Part shown: positions 55,314-64,000 of the stretch, one piece after another
How positions within the stretch are numbered: position 1 is the stretch's first letter
How the letters are laid out: each line of letters opens with the position of its first letter
Assembly (NCBI RefSeq): GCF_003992625.1
Contig: NZ_RZMW01000004.1
Span: forward strand, 1-64,000
Direction of reading: 5' to 3'
DNA: 64,000 nt
Source of the DNA: Pelagibacterium lentulum
GTDB taxonomy: Bacteria > Pseudomonadota > Alphaproteobacteria > Rhizobiales > Devosiaceae
Notes under the pieces: generated by a model
Told to the model about the DNA's origin: nothing
The model's input: the letters and a program-made list of their open reading frames with translations, nothing else
Databases searched by the model: none
Made by a program: the position numbers and the translations under genes

Positions 55314-55943
55314 ATGAGAGATCCCGTCGATCTTTATATGAACACGCTTGTGCCTATGGTGGTGGAGCAATCCAACCGCGGTGAGCGTGCGTTCGACATT
55401 TACTCGCGTCTTTTGCGTGAACGCATCATTTTCGTCACCGGTGTGGTCGAAGACAACATGGCGAGCGTGATTGTCGCCCAGTTGCTGTTTCTTGAGGCGG
55501 AGAATCCGAAGAAGGAAATTGCCATGTATATCAACTCGCCTGGTGGCGTGGTTACGGCAGGGCTTTCGATCTATGACACGATGCAGTTCATCCGTCCCAA
55601 GGTGCAGACCTTGTGCATGGGGCAGGCGGCGTCAATGGGGTCGCTGCTGCTGACCGCAGGCGATAAGGATATGCGCGGGTGTCTTCCCAATGCGCGCGTA
55701 ATGGTCCACCAGCCTTCCGGCGGCTATCAAGGGCAAGTTACCGATATCCTGATTCATGCGCGGGAGGCCGAAAGCCTCAAGCGGCGTCTCAATGAAATCT
55801 ATGTGAAGCACACGGGGCGCACATATGATGAGATTGAGGACCTTCTGGAGCGCGACCGCTTCCTGAGCCCGGAGGAAGCCAAGGAGCTCGGCTTGATCGA
55901 TCACGTTCACGACAAGCGGTCTGTACCAGAGGCAGGTGCCTGA
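55314..55943 (+). CDS. clpP: ATP-dependent Clp protease proteolytic subunit
   Basis: The 209-residue serine peptidase forms the double heptamer degrading substrates delivered by ClpX. The Ser is in [11 protein letters not shown], the His in [13 protein letters not shown], and the Asp in the following helix region; [11 protein letters not shown] is conserved. Start ATG 55314 follows GGGAG by 10 nt; the preceding TTG is an alternative. clpX follows after 175 bp in the same direction. Confidence 0.98.
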   Translation: MRDPVDLYMNTLVPMVVEQSNRGERAFDIYSRLLRERIIFVTGVVEDNMASVIVAQLLFLEAENPKKEIAMYINSPGGVVTAGLSIYDTMQFIRPKVQTLCMGQAASMGSLLLTAGDKDMRGCLPNARVMVHQPSGGYQGQVTDILIHAREAESLKRRLNEIYVKHTGRTYDEIEDLLERDRFLSPEEAKELGLIDHVHDKRSVPEAGA

Positions 55944-55967
55944 TAAGGCTGGTAACCTGACGAATCC

Positions 55968-55993
55968 CACAGGCGCTCACAAGTGCGCCTGTG
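55968..55993. other. Stem-loop in the clpP-clpX interval
   Basis: A perfect 9-bp stem CACAGGCGC/GCGCCTGTG with an 8-base loop and no T tract. It may be a partial terminator or a stabiliser that separates clpP from clpX expression. Confidence 0.5.
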
Positions 55994-56118
55994 ACGATTG
56001 CACGTTAGCGGCAGGACCATTATGGTCAGAACAGATTACCGTTTGTTCATGTGTTGTCGGCTAGCGTTGTAATCGGCCAAAAAGAACCAAGCGCAAGAAG
56101 CGCTTTCGGAGTTGCTAG

Positions 56119-57396
56119 ATGTCCAAGGAAAATTCGAGCGGAGAATCCTCAAAGAACACGCTTTACTGTTCGTTCTGCGGGAAATCCCAACACGAAGTCC
56201 GCAAACTGATCGCAGGCCCAACCGTATTCATCTGTGATGAATGCGTGGAGTTGTGCATGGACATCATCCGCGAGGAATCGAAGACCTCGATGGTCAAATC
56301 CTCGGACGGTGTGCCCAGCCCTGCCGACATTTGCAAAGTGCTCGACGATTACGTAATCGGGCAGCGGCGCGCAAAGCGTGTGCTTTCGGTCGCTGTGCAT
56401 AACCATTACAAGCGCCTGCACCATGCGTCCAAGAACCAGGATGTGGAACTTTCCAAGTCCAATATTTTGCTGATCGGCCCGACCGGTTGTGGCAAGACGC
56501 TTTTGGCCCAAACACTGGCGCGTATTCTTGACGTACCTTTCACAATGGCCGATGCGACAACGCTTACGGAAGCGGGTTATGTCGGTGAGGATGTCGAAAA
56601 CATCATTCTCAAGTTGTTGCAGTCTGCTGACTACAATGTCGAAAAAGCCCAGCGCGGCATCGTCTATATCGATGAAGTGGACAAGATTTCCCGCAAATCG
56701 GACAATCCGTCCATAACCCGCGATGTGTCGGGTGAAGGCGTGCAGCAAGCGTTGCTCAAGATCATGGAAGGCACTGTTGCGTCCGTGCCGCCGCAAGGGG
56801 GCCGCAAGCACCCGCAGCAGGAGTTCCTGCAGGTTGATACCACCAACATCCTGTTCATCTGTGGAGGTGCGTTTGCCGGGCTGGAAAAGGTCATTGCTGC
56901 GCGTGGTGAAAGCACCTCGATTGGCTTTATGGCCGAGGTCAAGGATCCGGAAGATCGTCGGGTTGGCGATGTTCTCGCCGAGGTTGAGCCTGCCGACATG
57001 GTCCGTTTTGGGCTCATTCCCGAGTTTATCGGGCGTTTGCCGGTGATCGCGACACTTGAGGATCTCGATGAAGACGCTCTCGTGCGAATTCTATCCGAAC
57101 CCAAGAACGCGCTGGTGCGCCAGTATGCACGTCTGTTCGAGATGGAAAATGTCGAATTGACTTTCCACGAGGATGCGCTGAAGGCAGTTGCAAGGCTCGC
57201 AATCGCTCGGAAAACCGGTGCCCGCGGGTTGCGCTCGATCCTTGAAGGTATCCTGCTCGATACGATGTATGACCTGCCGTCGCTTGAAGGTGTCGAAGAG
57301 GTCGTGATCAGTCAGGAAGTGGTCGAGAACAAGGATGTGCGTCCGCTCTATATCTATGCGGAACGTCAGCCCGAAGAAATTAAATCGGGCGCTTGA
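56119..57396 (+). CDS. clpX: ATP-dependent Clp protease ATPase subunit ClpX
   Basis: The 425-residue AAA+ unfoldase recognises substrates and feeds them to ClpP. It has the N-terminal zinc-binding domain (CSFC...CDEC), Walker A GPTGCGKT, Walker [10 protein letters not shown], the pore loop GYVGEDVEN, the IGF loop in TSIGFMAE, and [14 protein letters not shown] lies 8 nt before the ATG. Confidence 0.98.
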   Translation: MSKENSSGESSKNTLYCSFCGKSQHEVRKLIAGPTVFICDECVELCMDIIREESKTSMVKSSDGVPSPADICKVLDDYVIGQRRAKRVLSVAVHNHYKRLHHASKNQDVELSKSNILLIGPTGCGKTLLAQTLARILDVPFTMADATTLTEAGYVGEDVENIILKLLQSADYNVEKAQRGIVYIDEVDKISRKSDNPSITRDVSGEGVQQALLKIMEGTVASVPPQGGRKHPQQEFLQVDTTNILFICGGAFAGLEKVIAARGESTSIGFMAEVKDPEDRRVGDVLAEVEPADMVRFGLIPEFIGRLPVIATLEDLDEDALVRILSEPKNALVRQYARLFEMENVELTFHEDALKAVARLAIARKTGARGLRSILEGILLDTMYDLPSLEGVEEVVISQEVVENKDVRPLYIYAERQPEEIKSGA

Positions 57397-57424
57397 CGTA
57401 AAGTTCTGCCGTTCTTATCAGTTT

Positions 57425-57453
57425 AAAAGCCCGGAAGTTCCGGGCTTTTTTCT
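57425..57453 (+). terminator. Rho-independent terminator of clpX
   Basis: A stem AGCCCGG/CCGGGCT with an AAGTT loop is followed by six T and then C and another T run. Confidence 0.92.
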
Positions 57454-57543
57454 TTTTGTGCCACGTTTAAAAGCTCAGATAGACTATCGCTTTAGTTTGA
57501 GCCCGCGAGGGACGCAAATTCGCGCAGGATGCAAGGAGGCAAA

Positions 57544-57915
57544 ATGAATGTTTTGAGCAAATCGGGTGCAACGGTTGCGGCGGTTTTGTTGTTCACCAGT
57601 ATAGCGATTGCTCAGCCCGTCACCAAACTCGCCGGCGATCTTGACGGGGAGTTGATTGAGAAAATCTGGTGCAGTTCAATCTTCTTTGAACACTCCTATG
57701 CCTATGAAGAAGGCAGCGAAGGCTACAATCGGTTCGACGCACTGGCATTTGATCTCGATGATGAGATCGCCGTCACGCTGAGGCGGATGGGCTGGGACCA
57801 AGACCGGATCGACGATCTCTGGGTTGCTTTCGACGATGCGTCGTTCGATCTGGCGCTTGAAGGTGAAGCCGCATTTGAGCCTGAACTTGAGGCTTGCCTT
57901 GCAGCATTTGACTGA
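57544..57915 (+). CDS. Secreted acidic protein of unknown function
   Basis: The 123-residue product has a signal peptide (about 1-25, cleavage near AIAQP) and an acidic, helical mature part with two cysteines (WCSS near residue 43 and EACLAAFD near the end). The gene has a perfect AGGAGG ribosome binding site 4 nt from ATG 57544, so it is probably well expressed. It lies between clpX and lon, and no family is recognised. It could be a periplasmic helper protein. Confidence 0.75.
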   Translation: MNVLSKSGATVAAVLLFTSIAIAQPVTKLAGDLDGELIEKIWCSSIFFEHSYAYEEGSEGYNRFDALAFDLDDEIAVTLRRMGWDQDRIDDLWVAFDDASFDLALEGEAAFEPELEACLAAFD

Positions 57916-57995
57916 CCGGCGGGTATTACGCCGCCAATAGTGCATAATTGTCCCGGTACAAGGGGCCAAAACGCCCGGAAAAATTCGCCATGCGG

Positions 57996-58023
57996 CTTGT
58001 GGCGTAACTTTTATGCCCTATCT
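57996..58023 (+). promoter_or_regulatory. Candidate RpoH-type heat-shock promoter of lon
   Basis: CTTG at 57996-57999, a 17-bp spacer and CCTATCT at 58017-58023 resemble alphaproteobacterial RpoH promoters (CTTG-N17-CYTAT). It lies about 130 bp upstream of lon, which is a heat-shock gene in many bacteria. Unconfirmed. Confidence 0.4.
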
Positions 58024-58149
58024 TATGAAACCGAGAGTCGCCGCATTGCGTACTGAGTCTGTATGCGTTTGTTCGTAGTGCGTGCGCTGACCACCTGAGT
58101 TGCCGGACCCTCCTCCCCCCCTGTTCCGGCACTTATGAAAGGATAGTCG

Positions 58150-60585
58150 ATGTCCGACAAAGAAACGCCTGTAACAGAATTCGACCGGGAGAAGGTTTAT
58201 CCGGTTCTGCCGCTGCGCGACATCGTGGTGTTTCCCTCCATGATCGTACCGTTGTTCGTTGGCCGCGAAAAATCTGTCCGGGCGCTTGAAGAAGTCATGC
58301 GCGAAGACAAGCACATCCTTGTCGTAACGCAAAAAAATGCGCAGGAAGACGATCCTGCGCCCGATGCCATTTACGAGATCGGCACCATCGCATCGGTTTT
58401 GCAATTGCTCAAATTGCCCGATGGAACGGTGAAGGTGCTGGTCGAAGGTCTGCATCGCGCCAAGATCGACAAATATGTCCAGACCGACGATTATTTCGAG
58501 GCGCAGGCCGAGCCGCTTGAGGTTGAAGGCCATGATGCTGTGGAAGCCGAGGCGCTGGCCCGCTCGGCTGTCACCGAGTTTGAAAACTACGTCAAACTCA
58601 ACAAGAAGATCTCCTCTGAAGTCGTGGCAGCCGTCAACCAGATTGACGACCACTCCAAGCTGGCCGATACGATTGCCAGCCACCTGGCGGTCAAGATCGG
58701 CGATAAGCAGGATATCCTGGCGACCCCGTCGATAACCGGGCGGCTCGAGCGCGTGCTGGGGCTGATGGAAGGTGAAATTGGCGTATTGCAGGTCGAAAAG
58801 CGTATCCGCAGCCGCGTCAAGCGCCAGATGGAAAAGACCCAGCGCGAATATTATCTCAACGAGCAGATGAAGGCCATTCAGCGCGAGTTGGGCGATAATG
58901 AAGACGGCACCAACGAGCTTCAGGAGATCGAGGACCGGATTGCAAAGGCCAAGCTTTCCAAGGAAGCACGGCAGAAGGCCGAAGCCGAGGTCAAAAAGCT
59001 CAAGCAGATGAGCCCAATGTCGGCTGAAGCAACAGTCGTGCGCAATTATCTCGACTGGATGCTGAACCTTCCATGGGGCAGGAAGTCCAAGATCAAGAAG
59101 GATCTCAAGTTCGCCGAAGGCGTACTCGACAACGACCACTACGGGCTTGAAAAGGTCAAGGAGCGGATTGTCGAGTATCTTGCTGTGCAAAGCCGGACAG
59201 GCAAGCTGAAAGGCCCGATCCTATGCCTTGTCGGCCCTCCGGGCGTCGGCAAGACCTCGCTTGCACGCTCGATTGCAAAGGCAACAGGCCGTGAATATGT
59301 GCGCATGAGCCTTGGCGGGGTGCGGGACGAAGCGGAGATCCGCGGTCACCGGCGCACCTATATCGGGTCCATGCCGGGCAAGGTGATCCAGTCCCTCAAG
59401 AAGGCCGGGAAGGCCAACCCACTGTTCCTGCTCGATGAAATCGACAAGATGGGGCAGGACTTCCGGGGCGATCCGTCATCGGCTTTGCTCGAAGTGCTCG
59501 ACCCGGAACAGAATTCGACCTTCCAGGATCATTACCTCGAAGTCGATTTCGACCTTTCGGATGTGATGTTCGTCACCACGGCCAATACGCTCAATATTCC
59601 CGGTCCTCTGCTTGACCGCATGGAGATCATTCGCCTCTCGGGTTACACCGATGAGGAGAAGTGGGAAATCTCGCGCCGGCACCTGATCCCGGAAAGCCTC
59701 AAGGAACACGGGCTGCGTGAAGACGAGTTCGAGTTGCCGGACGAAAGCCTGATGCTCCTTACGCGCCGCTATACGCGCGAGGCCGGTGTGCGCAACCTCA
59801 AGCGCGAGATTGCCAATCTGATGCGCAAGGCCGTCAAGGAAATCCTTTTGACCGGCAAAAAGAAGATTGCCGTAACACCTGAAGTGGTTGAGGAATATCT
59901 TGGTCCGCCGCGGTTCCGTTATGGCGAGATCGATGCCGAACCGCAGGTTGGTGTCGTGACGGGTCTGGCGTGGACGTCGGTCGGCGGCGAATTGTTGACT
60001 ATCGAAGGCATCATGAGCCCCGGCAAGGGCAAGATGACCGTGACCGGCAATCTCAAGGACGTGATGAAGGAATCGATTTCGGCGGCGGCAACCTATGTGC
60101 GGGCGCGGGCAATCGAATACGGAATCAAACCGCCCCTGTTTGAGAAGCGCGATATCCACGTGCATGTGCCCGAAGGCGCAACGCCCAAGGATGGCCCTTC
60201 AGCCGGTATCGCGATGGCGACGTCCATCGTTTCCGTAATGACCGGAATTCCGGTGCGCCACGATGTCGCCATGACAGGCGAGATCACGCTGCGGGGTCGG
60301 GTATTGCCAATTGGCGGGCTCAAGGAAAAGTTGCTGGCCGCGCTCCGGGGCGGGATCAAAAAGGTTCTGATTCCGGAAGAAAACGTCCGTGACCTCAAGG
60401 AAATCCCTGACAATGTGAAGAAGGGGCTGGAAATCGTGCCCGTTTCACGGATGGGAGAAGTGCTTGAGCATGCCCTTGTGGATAAGCTTGAGCCAATCGA
60501 GTGGAATTTCGACGAGGAAGCCAACGCCAAAGTTGGCAAAGGCTCGGACGAAAGCGAAGAGACGGGCAATGTTTTACCGCATTGA
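58150..60585 (+). CDS. lon: ATP-dependent protease Lon
   Basis: This 811-residue AAA+ serine protease degrades misfolded and regulatory proteins. It has the N-terminal substrate-binding domain, Walker A GPPGVGKT (near residue 363), Walker [11 protein letters not shown], and the Ser-Lys protease site: serine in [12 protein letters not shown] (near residue 685) and lysine in [11 protein letters not shown] (near residue 728). AGGA lies 6 nt before the ATG. It precedes hupB, as in many proteobacteria. Confidence 0.98.
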   Translation: MSDKETPVTEFDREKVYPVLPLRDIVVFPSMIVPLFVGREKSVRALEEVMREDKHILVVTQKNAQEDDPAPDAIYEIGTIASVLQLLKLPDGTVKVLVEGLHRAKIDKYVQTDDYFEAQAEPLEVEGHDAVEAEALARSAVTEFENYVKLNKKISSEVVAAVNQIDDHSKLADTIASHLAVKIGDKQDILATPSITGRLERVLGLMEGEIGVLQVEKRIRSRVKRQMEKTQREYYLNEQMKAIQRELGDNEDGTNELQEIEDRIAKAKLSKEARQKAEAEVKKLKQMSPMSAEATVVRNYLDWMLNLPWGRKSKIKKDLKFAEGVLDNDHYGLEKVKERIVEYLAVQSRTGKLKGPILCLVGPPGVGKTSLARSIAKATGREYVRMSLGGVRDEAEIRGHRRTYIGSMPGKVIQSLKKAGKANPLFLLDEIDKMGQDFRGDPSSALLEVLDPEQNSTFQDHYLEVDFDLSDVMFVTTANTLNIPGPLLDRMEIIRLSGYTDEEKWEISRRHLIPESLKEHGLREDEFELPDESLMLLTRRYTREAGVRNLKREIANLMRKAVKEILLTGKKKIAVTPEVVEEYLGPPRFRYGEIDAEPQVGVVTGLAWTSVGGELLTIEGIMSPGKGKMTVTGNLKDVMKESISAAATYVRARAIEYGIKPPLFEKRDIHVHVPEGATPKDGPSAGIAMATSIVSVMTGIPVRHDVAMTGEITLRGRVLPIGGLKEKLLAALRGGIKKVLIPEENVRDLKEIPDNVKKGLEIVPVSRMGEVLEHALVDKLEPIEWNFDEEANAKVGKGSDESEETGNVLPH

Positions 60586-60615
60586 TTGCGGACTTAACGC
60601 CTGCTGAAATTGTGA

Positions 60616-60645
60616 CGGCACCCCAATGGGGTGCCGCTTTTTTTT
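60616..60645 (+). terminator. Rho-independent terminator of lon
   Basis: Stem CGGCACCCC/GGGGTGCCG with an AAT loop, followed by C and a run of eight T. Confidence 0.95.
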
Positions 60646-60903
60646 GCGCGAATCGGACACCACAACGATTGGTGGGAGCAGGGTCTTCTAACCTTAGAGC
60701 AGGAAAACCGGACGATTATGGTTAGGAATGGGTAGCGAAGTGCAGTCCATTGGCCATTTCGCAGTGGAAAATGCGACAATAACTGGCTGAAACGCCCGGA
60801 CTCCCGCAGTTCTCCTTGATTTCGCCCCGGAATCGTAAAAGGGTAATCGCGTTTCAGCCCGACCTGTCTATTGCGGGTGGGTAATTCACAGTGAGGAAAC
60901 GCT
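60646..60903 (+). other. hupB promoter region
   Basis: About 260 bp without a gene between the lon terminator and hupB. It must contain the hupB promoter; I could not place it with confidence. Confidence 0.5.
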
Positions 60904-61176
60904 ATGAACAAAAATGATCTGAGCGCGGCAGTTGCCGAAAAAGCCGAACTCACCAAAGCTCAGGCTGGTGCGGCTGTCGATGCAGTGTTTGAGGCCATCA
61001 CTGCATCGCTCAAGAACGGTGATGAAGTGCGTCTGGTTGGTTTCGGCACTTTCGCTGCAGCACAGCGTAAGGCCACCAAGGGTCGCAACCCTGCGACTGG
61101 TGCGGAAATCGATATTCCTGCATCCATCCAGCCCAAGTTCAAGCCGGGCAAGGGTCTCAAGGACGCACTGAACTAA
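60904..61176 (+). CDS. hupB: DNA-binding protein HU
   Basis: The 90-residue nucleoid protein has the HU/IHF fold: [21 protein letters not shown] helix, the GFGTF turn, and the flexible DNA-binding arm with [12 protein letters not shown]. The second arm ends [16 protein letters not shown]. It bends and compacts DNA. GAGGA lies about 6 nt before the ATG. It has its own transcript after lon. Confidence 0.98.
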   Translation: MNKNDLSAAVAEKAELTKAQAGAAVDAVFEAITASLKNGDEVRLVGFGTFAAAQRKATKGRNPATGAEIDIPASIQPKFKPGKGLKDALN

Positions 61177-61208
61177 TATCAGGTTCTTAGCAGTCTTGAA
61201 TGGTTTGG

Positions 61209-61231
61209 CCCCGAATAAATGTTCGGGGTCT
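61209..61231 (+). terminator. Probable terminator of hupB
   Basis: A 7-bp stem CCCCGAA/TTCGGGG with a 6-base loop and a short TCTT tail, 33 bp after the hupB stop. Confidence 0.55.
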
Positions 61232-61387
61232 TGCCGTTTTCGGGGGCAAAATACCGGGTGTGACCGGCAAGCCCAGATAAATGCACAAACATCGCGTTTG
61301 CCCTATTGACGGGGCAGGGCATTCGGCCTAATCAGTGCCCCGCGAACAGACGATTGCAACGCCAGACGGCAAGGCAATGCAAGGTTC

Positions 61388-61463
61388 GGGCGATTAGCTC
61401 AGTTGGTAGAGCGCCTCGTTTACACCGAGGATGTCGGCAGTTCGAGTCTGTCATCGCCCACCA
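61388..61463 (+). tRNA. tRNA-Val (anticodon UAC)
   Basis: A 76-base tRNA with acceptor GGGCGAT/ATCGCCC, D arm AGCTCAGTTGGTAGAGC, anticodon stem CCTCG/CGAGG, loop TTTACAC with anticodon TAC at 61421-61423, and encoded CCA. Confidence 0.98.
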
Positions 61464-61914
61464 ATCTCTTATTAAGCTCCCGATATGTGAAGAATTTTTC
61501 GGTTTTGACCGCACGGGAGTCAAATAGTGGTTGCGCTCGGCCGGTTAGCGGCATTTTCAACCCACAATCCAAGTTGATGTTCTGTGCGCCATTGCAGCAA
61601 TGGAGTGGGATAGGGACTGTCAGCTTTCGGCCAGACTTAGCGCTTTGTCTCCATTGGCTCTGCCAATCGCCGCGCGCCTGCTACATTCGTCCTGTTGGAA
61701 AGAGATTGTGCTGCGGATGGGAACGAACTGGCAATTTCAAGTTGGGACATGGCGATGGTGCCCCCTGTTTCGGTGGATAGGAATTGCATCGTAAAACGGT
61801 CTGTCGCTTGCTGGAGGGGAAAGTGGCCAAGCGACCTTCATAGCTGAGGCGGTTGACCTTAACGTGGACAGTCGTCTTATCGATGTGCGCGAATAGGTGC
61901 AGCGGTATATCGGA
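61464..61914. other. Unassigned region downstream of tRNA-Val
   Basis: 450 bp without a convincing gene. Short frames exist but none shows a ribosome binding site with a sensible protein. Codon use looks broken, as in decayed accessory DNA. No copy of the tRNA 3' end that would mark an integrase site was found. Confidence 0.5.
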
Positions 61915-62609
61915 TTATGTCTTTCCGGTTTGAGCGGTCAGATGCGCAAGATAGTCTCGCAGCATCGCGACTCGTCTCGGTCTGAAGCTGCGCCCAGTCA
62001 GTATGGGCCGCGCGATCCGGGTGATGTCGAACATCCGATAGGCGTACCGCATGTTGCACCACGCAAGCACGATGAGCTTTTGTCCGTGTACATAAGGCAA
62101 AGCGGCAGGATAGTTCTGTGGGCAAGCACGCCGGTTTTATCCGTGTAAGTGATCTCCAACAGCTCCTCCTGCCAGCACGCTTGCCGAACACTGTCAATCG
62201 TCCCATCGACCTGCATCCGCGCGTCAGGACGGTAGGTCTGCGAAATCGCATGGATCAGCTGTTGCTCCCGATCGTCAGGCAGTATCGCGACGACCTTGGC
62301 CAACGCTGACTTGGCGGCCTTGGCAAGAGCAGGGTCGCCCATGCTGCCGACCTCGGCAAGCCCAAGGGCAAGGGCCTCGATCTCGGTGCGCTCGAAGGTT
62401 TGGGGCGGCAGCGCGTAATCTTCAACCAGCCGATACCCGTAGCCGCGCTCGCCCTCTATGCGGGCCCCTGCCGCGCGCAAGCTGTCTATGTCCCGGTACA
62501 GCGACCGCAAGGACAATTCCGTTTCCTCGGCCAGGCGCGCCGCAGTGATCGGAGGCGCCATGACGCGCATGGCCTGCAGGAGACGAAAGAGACGGTCGGA
62601 ACGGGCCAT
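61915..62609 (-). pseudogene. YafY/WYL-family transcriptional regulator, frameshifted
   Basis: The N-terminal frame (from ATG 62609) encodes a winged helix (SDRLFRLLQAMR, ELSLRSLYRDIDSLRAAGA) and the start of the WYL domain. It leaves that frame at about 62098-62103, where the family-typical continuation (PYVHGQKLIVLAWCNMRYAYRMFD) is in another frame and runs to the stop at 61915. Adding one T to the TTT tract restores a 231-residue protein of normal length. The regulator is therefore disrupted in this sequence, either truly or by a sequencing error. It diverges from a VOC gene. Confidence 0.8.
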
Positions 62610-62687
62610 GCTTCAAACTGCCGGAAACTGTCAGTTGGTCAACTCTATAAGCCCAGGCGTCAAGCAAGCCAACATGGAGAAAAGGCA

Positions 62688-63112
62688 ATGACCATCAAGA
62701 CGACCACGCACCTAAACTTTCGCAATCAGGCGCGCGACGCCCTGGACTTCTACCATTCCGTCTTTGGCGGTGAGCCAGTGCTGGTGTCCTACAAGGATGC
62801 TGGTGCCGTGCAGAACCCCGATGAAGCCGACCAGATCATGTGGGGGCAGGTCGCCTCCGACGCAGGCTTTTCGATCATGGCCTATGACGTCCCTTCGCGC
62901 CTGTCTTATGCCCCAGGCGAAATCCCTGTCTTCGTATCGGTGCGCGGTGACAGTGCAGATGAGATTTCCGGGTACTGGGACAACTGTCCGAAGGCGCGAC
63001 CGTGATCCAGGATCTGGCGCCGGCCGGTTGGTCGCCCCTTTATGGCATGCTCAGGGACAAGTTTGGCGTAACCTGGGTGCTTGACGTCGCTGTGGCCTAC
63101 CAGCCCTCATAG
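62688..63112 (+). pseudogene. PhnB-like VOC protein, frameshifted
   Basis: From ATG 62688 (AAAAGG upstream) the protein reads as a PhnB-type VOC protein: HLNFRNQARDALDFYHSVFGG, QIMWGQVASDAGF, IMAYDVPSR. At about 62981 the frame ends early; the true continuation (LSEGATVIQDLAPAGW, PLYGMLRDKFGVTWVLD) is in another frame and runs to a stop at 63112. One extra A in the AA tract would restore a normal 141-residue protein. Normally it is controlled by the divergent YafY-type regulator. Confidence 0.8.
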
Positions 63113-63355
63113 CGTCGGGCGCTACCGATGGGACCTGCCGCGCCACGCCTTCCAAGAGATCGGGGTTATCTGGGCGTGAAGTCTATCCATTGATAATCGT
63201 TGCGATGCTCCCGAGTAAGGGGGCGTCTGCAATTGGCGCATCCTCGCGTATCCTTCAGCGTCTAAAATGGCATCGTGAGTCGACCAAAAGGCCATGGCAG
63301 CCCAGGATCGGTGTTTTGCTTACGCCATTGTCTGTGCCCGTTGGATGTTACCCAC
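63113..63355. other. Short region without a recognised gene
   Basis: About 240 bp between the VOC gene and the MgtC gene. Only short frames, none recognised. Confidence 0.4.
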
Positions 63356-64000
63356 TCACTCGGCGAGCGCCTCGCTACGCCAGCCCGCGCCTGTGACTGA
63401 GGGTTCGAGACTGAGACGACCTACAATCTGTTCGATTGCAGCGGTTTGCTTTTTGTCGTCCGACGCGACAACCGCGGTAATTTCGACCCGATCGCTATCC
63501 TCGATATTTATGCTTTCGAGTTGCCGGAGGTGCAATGACTCACTGGCAAGGCCCTGCAGCAGAAGAGCGCGGATATGGGCCTCCTGAGGCGACTTGCATA
63601 CGACCTCCACCTTGAAGCCATCACTTAACTCGCTCGATGCCAGCGGCTGGGCGTTGATACGGAAAATCAGGGGCCGCAGCAGCAGATTGACAAAGATGAT
63701 CATCGCAGTCGCGATCGCGGCGTGCCAGATCGCGCCAGCACCTGCCAGAACTCCGATTGCTGCCGAGCACCACAGCGTTGCAGCCGTATTGAGGCCGCGA
63801 ACGTTAAGCCCCTCCTTGAAGATCACGCCTGCGCCGAGAAAACCAATACCGGAGACAACCTGTGCAGCAACACGCGTCGGGCTCAATTCGTCCTCGAACA
63901 GCCCAGCAAAGACAACGAATATTGCCGCGCCGAGACAGACCAACGTATTTGTGCGCAATCCGGCCAGGCGCTGCCGCCATTGCCTTTCAAATCCGATCAG
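63356..64000 (-). CDS. MgtC/SapB family protein, partial (start beyond window)
   Basis: The 3' part of an MgtC-type membrane protein. The frame is open to the window edge, so the N-terminus is missing. Visible segments are the LIGFERQWRQRLAGLRTN motif at the left end, GIGFLGAGVIFKEG, LNTAATLWCSAAIGVLAGAG, and a C-terminal ACT-like cytoplasmic domain. MgtC proteins are linked to magnesium limitation and intracellular survival, but many homologues have other roles. It converges on the short unassigned interval. Confidence 0.9.
   Translation of the reverse strand: MIGFERQWRQRLAGLRTNTLVCLGAAIFVVFAGLFEDELSPTRVAAQVVSGIGFLGAGVIFKEGLNVRGLNTAATLWCSAAIGVLAGAGAIWHAAIATAMIIFVNLLLRPLIFRINAQPLASSELSDGFKVEVVCKSPQEAHIRALLLQGLASESLHLRQLESINIEDSDRVEITAVVASDDKKQTAAIEQIVGRLSLEPSVTGAGWRSEALAE

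Noticed and set aside
61730-61800. Stretch that recalls an insertion-sequence end
   Set aside because: No matching inverted end, no transposase remnant and no target duplication could be identified.
61440-64000. Attachment-site duplication of the tRNA-Val 3' end
   Set aside because: Searched by eye downstream to the window edge; no second copy seen.

Overview
The window is bacterial chromosome from an alphaproteobacterium, most likely order Hyphomicrobiales (Rhizobiales). The evidence is the long class II ribonucleotide reductase NrdJ, the NDUFA12 and DUF2155 genes beside aat-accC-accB, a RNase E with a C-terminal GWW motif, a suf operon carrying an Irr-type iron box, a glnB-glnA operon behind a sigma-54 promoter, and mosaic palindromic intergenic repeats of the rhizobial type. 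A Devosiaceae genus such as Devosia or Pelagibacterium would fit, but that is inference from gene content, not a measured placement.

Layout. 1-2060: a GFA-fold protein and three small accessory genes (a winged-helix-like protein, a 53-residue Cys protein and a GrlR-like protein), separated by strong terminators. 2079-8275: nrdJ, then a divergent hydrolase/LysR pair. 8474-14855: the conserved block NDUFA12, DUF2155, small secreted protein, aat, accC, accB, a DsbA-like thioredoxin and a BepA-like protease. 15049-17498: aminotransferase, DUF1801 protein and AraC/GyrI regulator. 17624-24654: rne diverging from an N-acetylmuramoyl-L-alanine amidase and a class A penicillin-binding protein. 24737-33619: prfB with a programmed +1 frameshift, pirin, M23 peptidase, 1-Cys peroxiredoxin, a very large AsmA/DUF3971-like protein and tyrS.

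34584-41959 is an eight-gene Fe-S assembly operon (IscS-type desulfurase, sufB, a 56-codon membrane ORF, sufC, sufD, sufS, sufT, a VOC protein, sufA). Its leader holds a near-perfect Irr box, so the operon is probably iron regulated. 42065-50396 holds a diguanylate cyclase, a DEAD-box helicase, parE, a second 56-residue membrane protein, a sulfotransferase and glnB-glnA under an NtrC/sigma-54 type promoter. 50723-61463 holds tRNA-Leu, the proteostasis genes tig, clpP, clpX and lon, plus nnr, a P450, hupB and tRNA-Val. The last 2.5 kb downstream of tRNA-Val looks accessory or decaying: a divergent YafY-type regulator and VOC gene each carry one single-base frameshift, and an MgtC gene runs off the window.

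Most of the window is ordinary core chromosome. No CRISPR array, prophage, intact insertion sequence, defence island or obviously novel multigene system was found. The less ordinary items are the small membrane proteins (one inside the suf operon), the Irr box, the prfB frameshift cassette, the structured leader between rne and the amidase gene, a paired DnaA-box motif near the left end, two mosaic palindromic repeats and the paired frameshifts near the right end.
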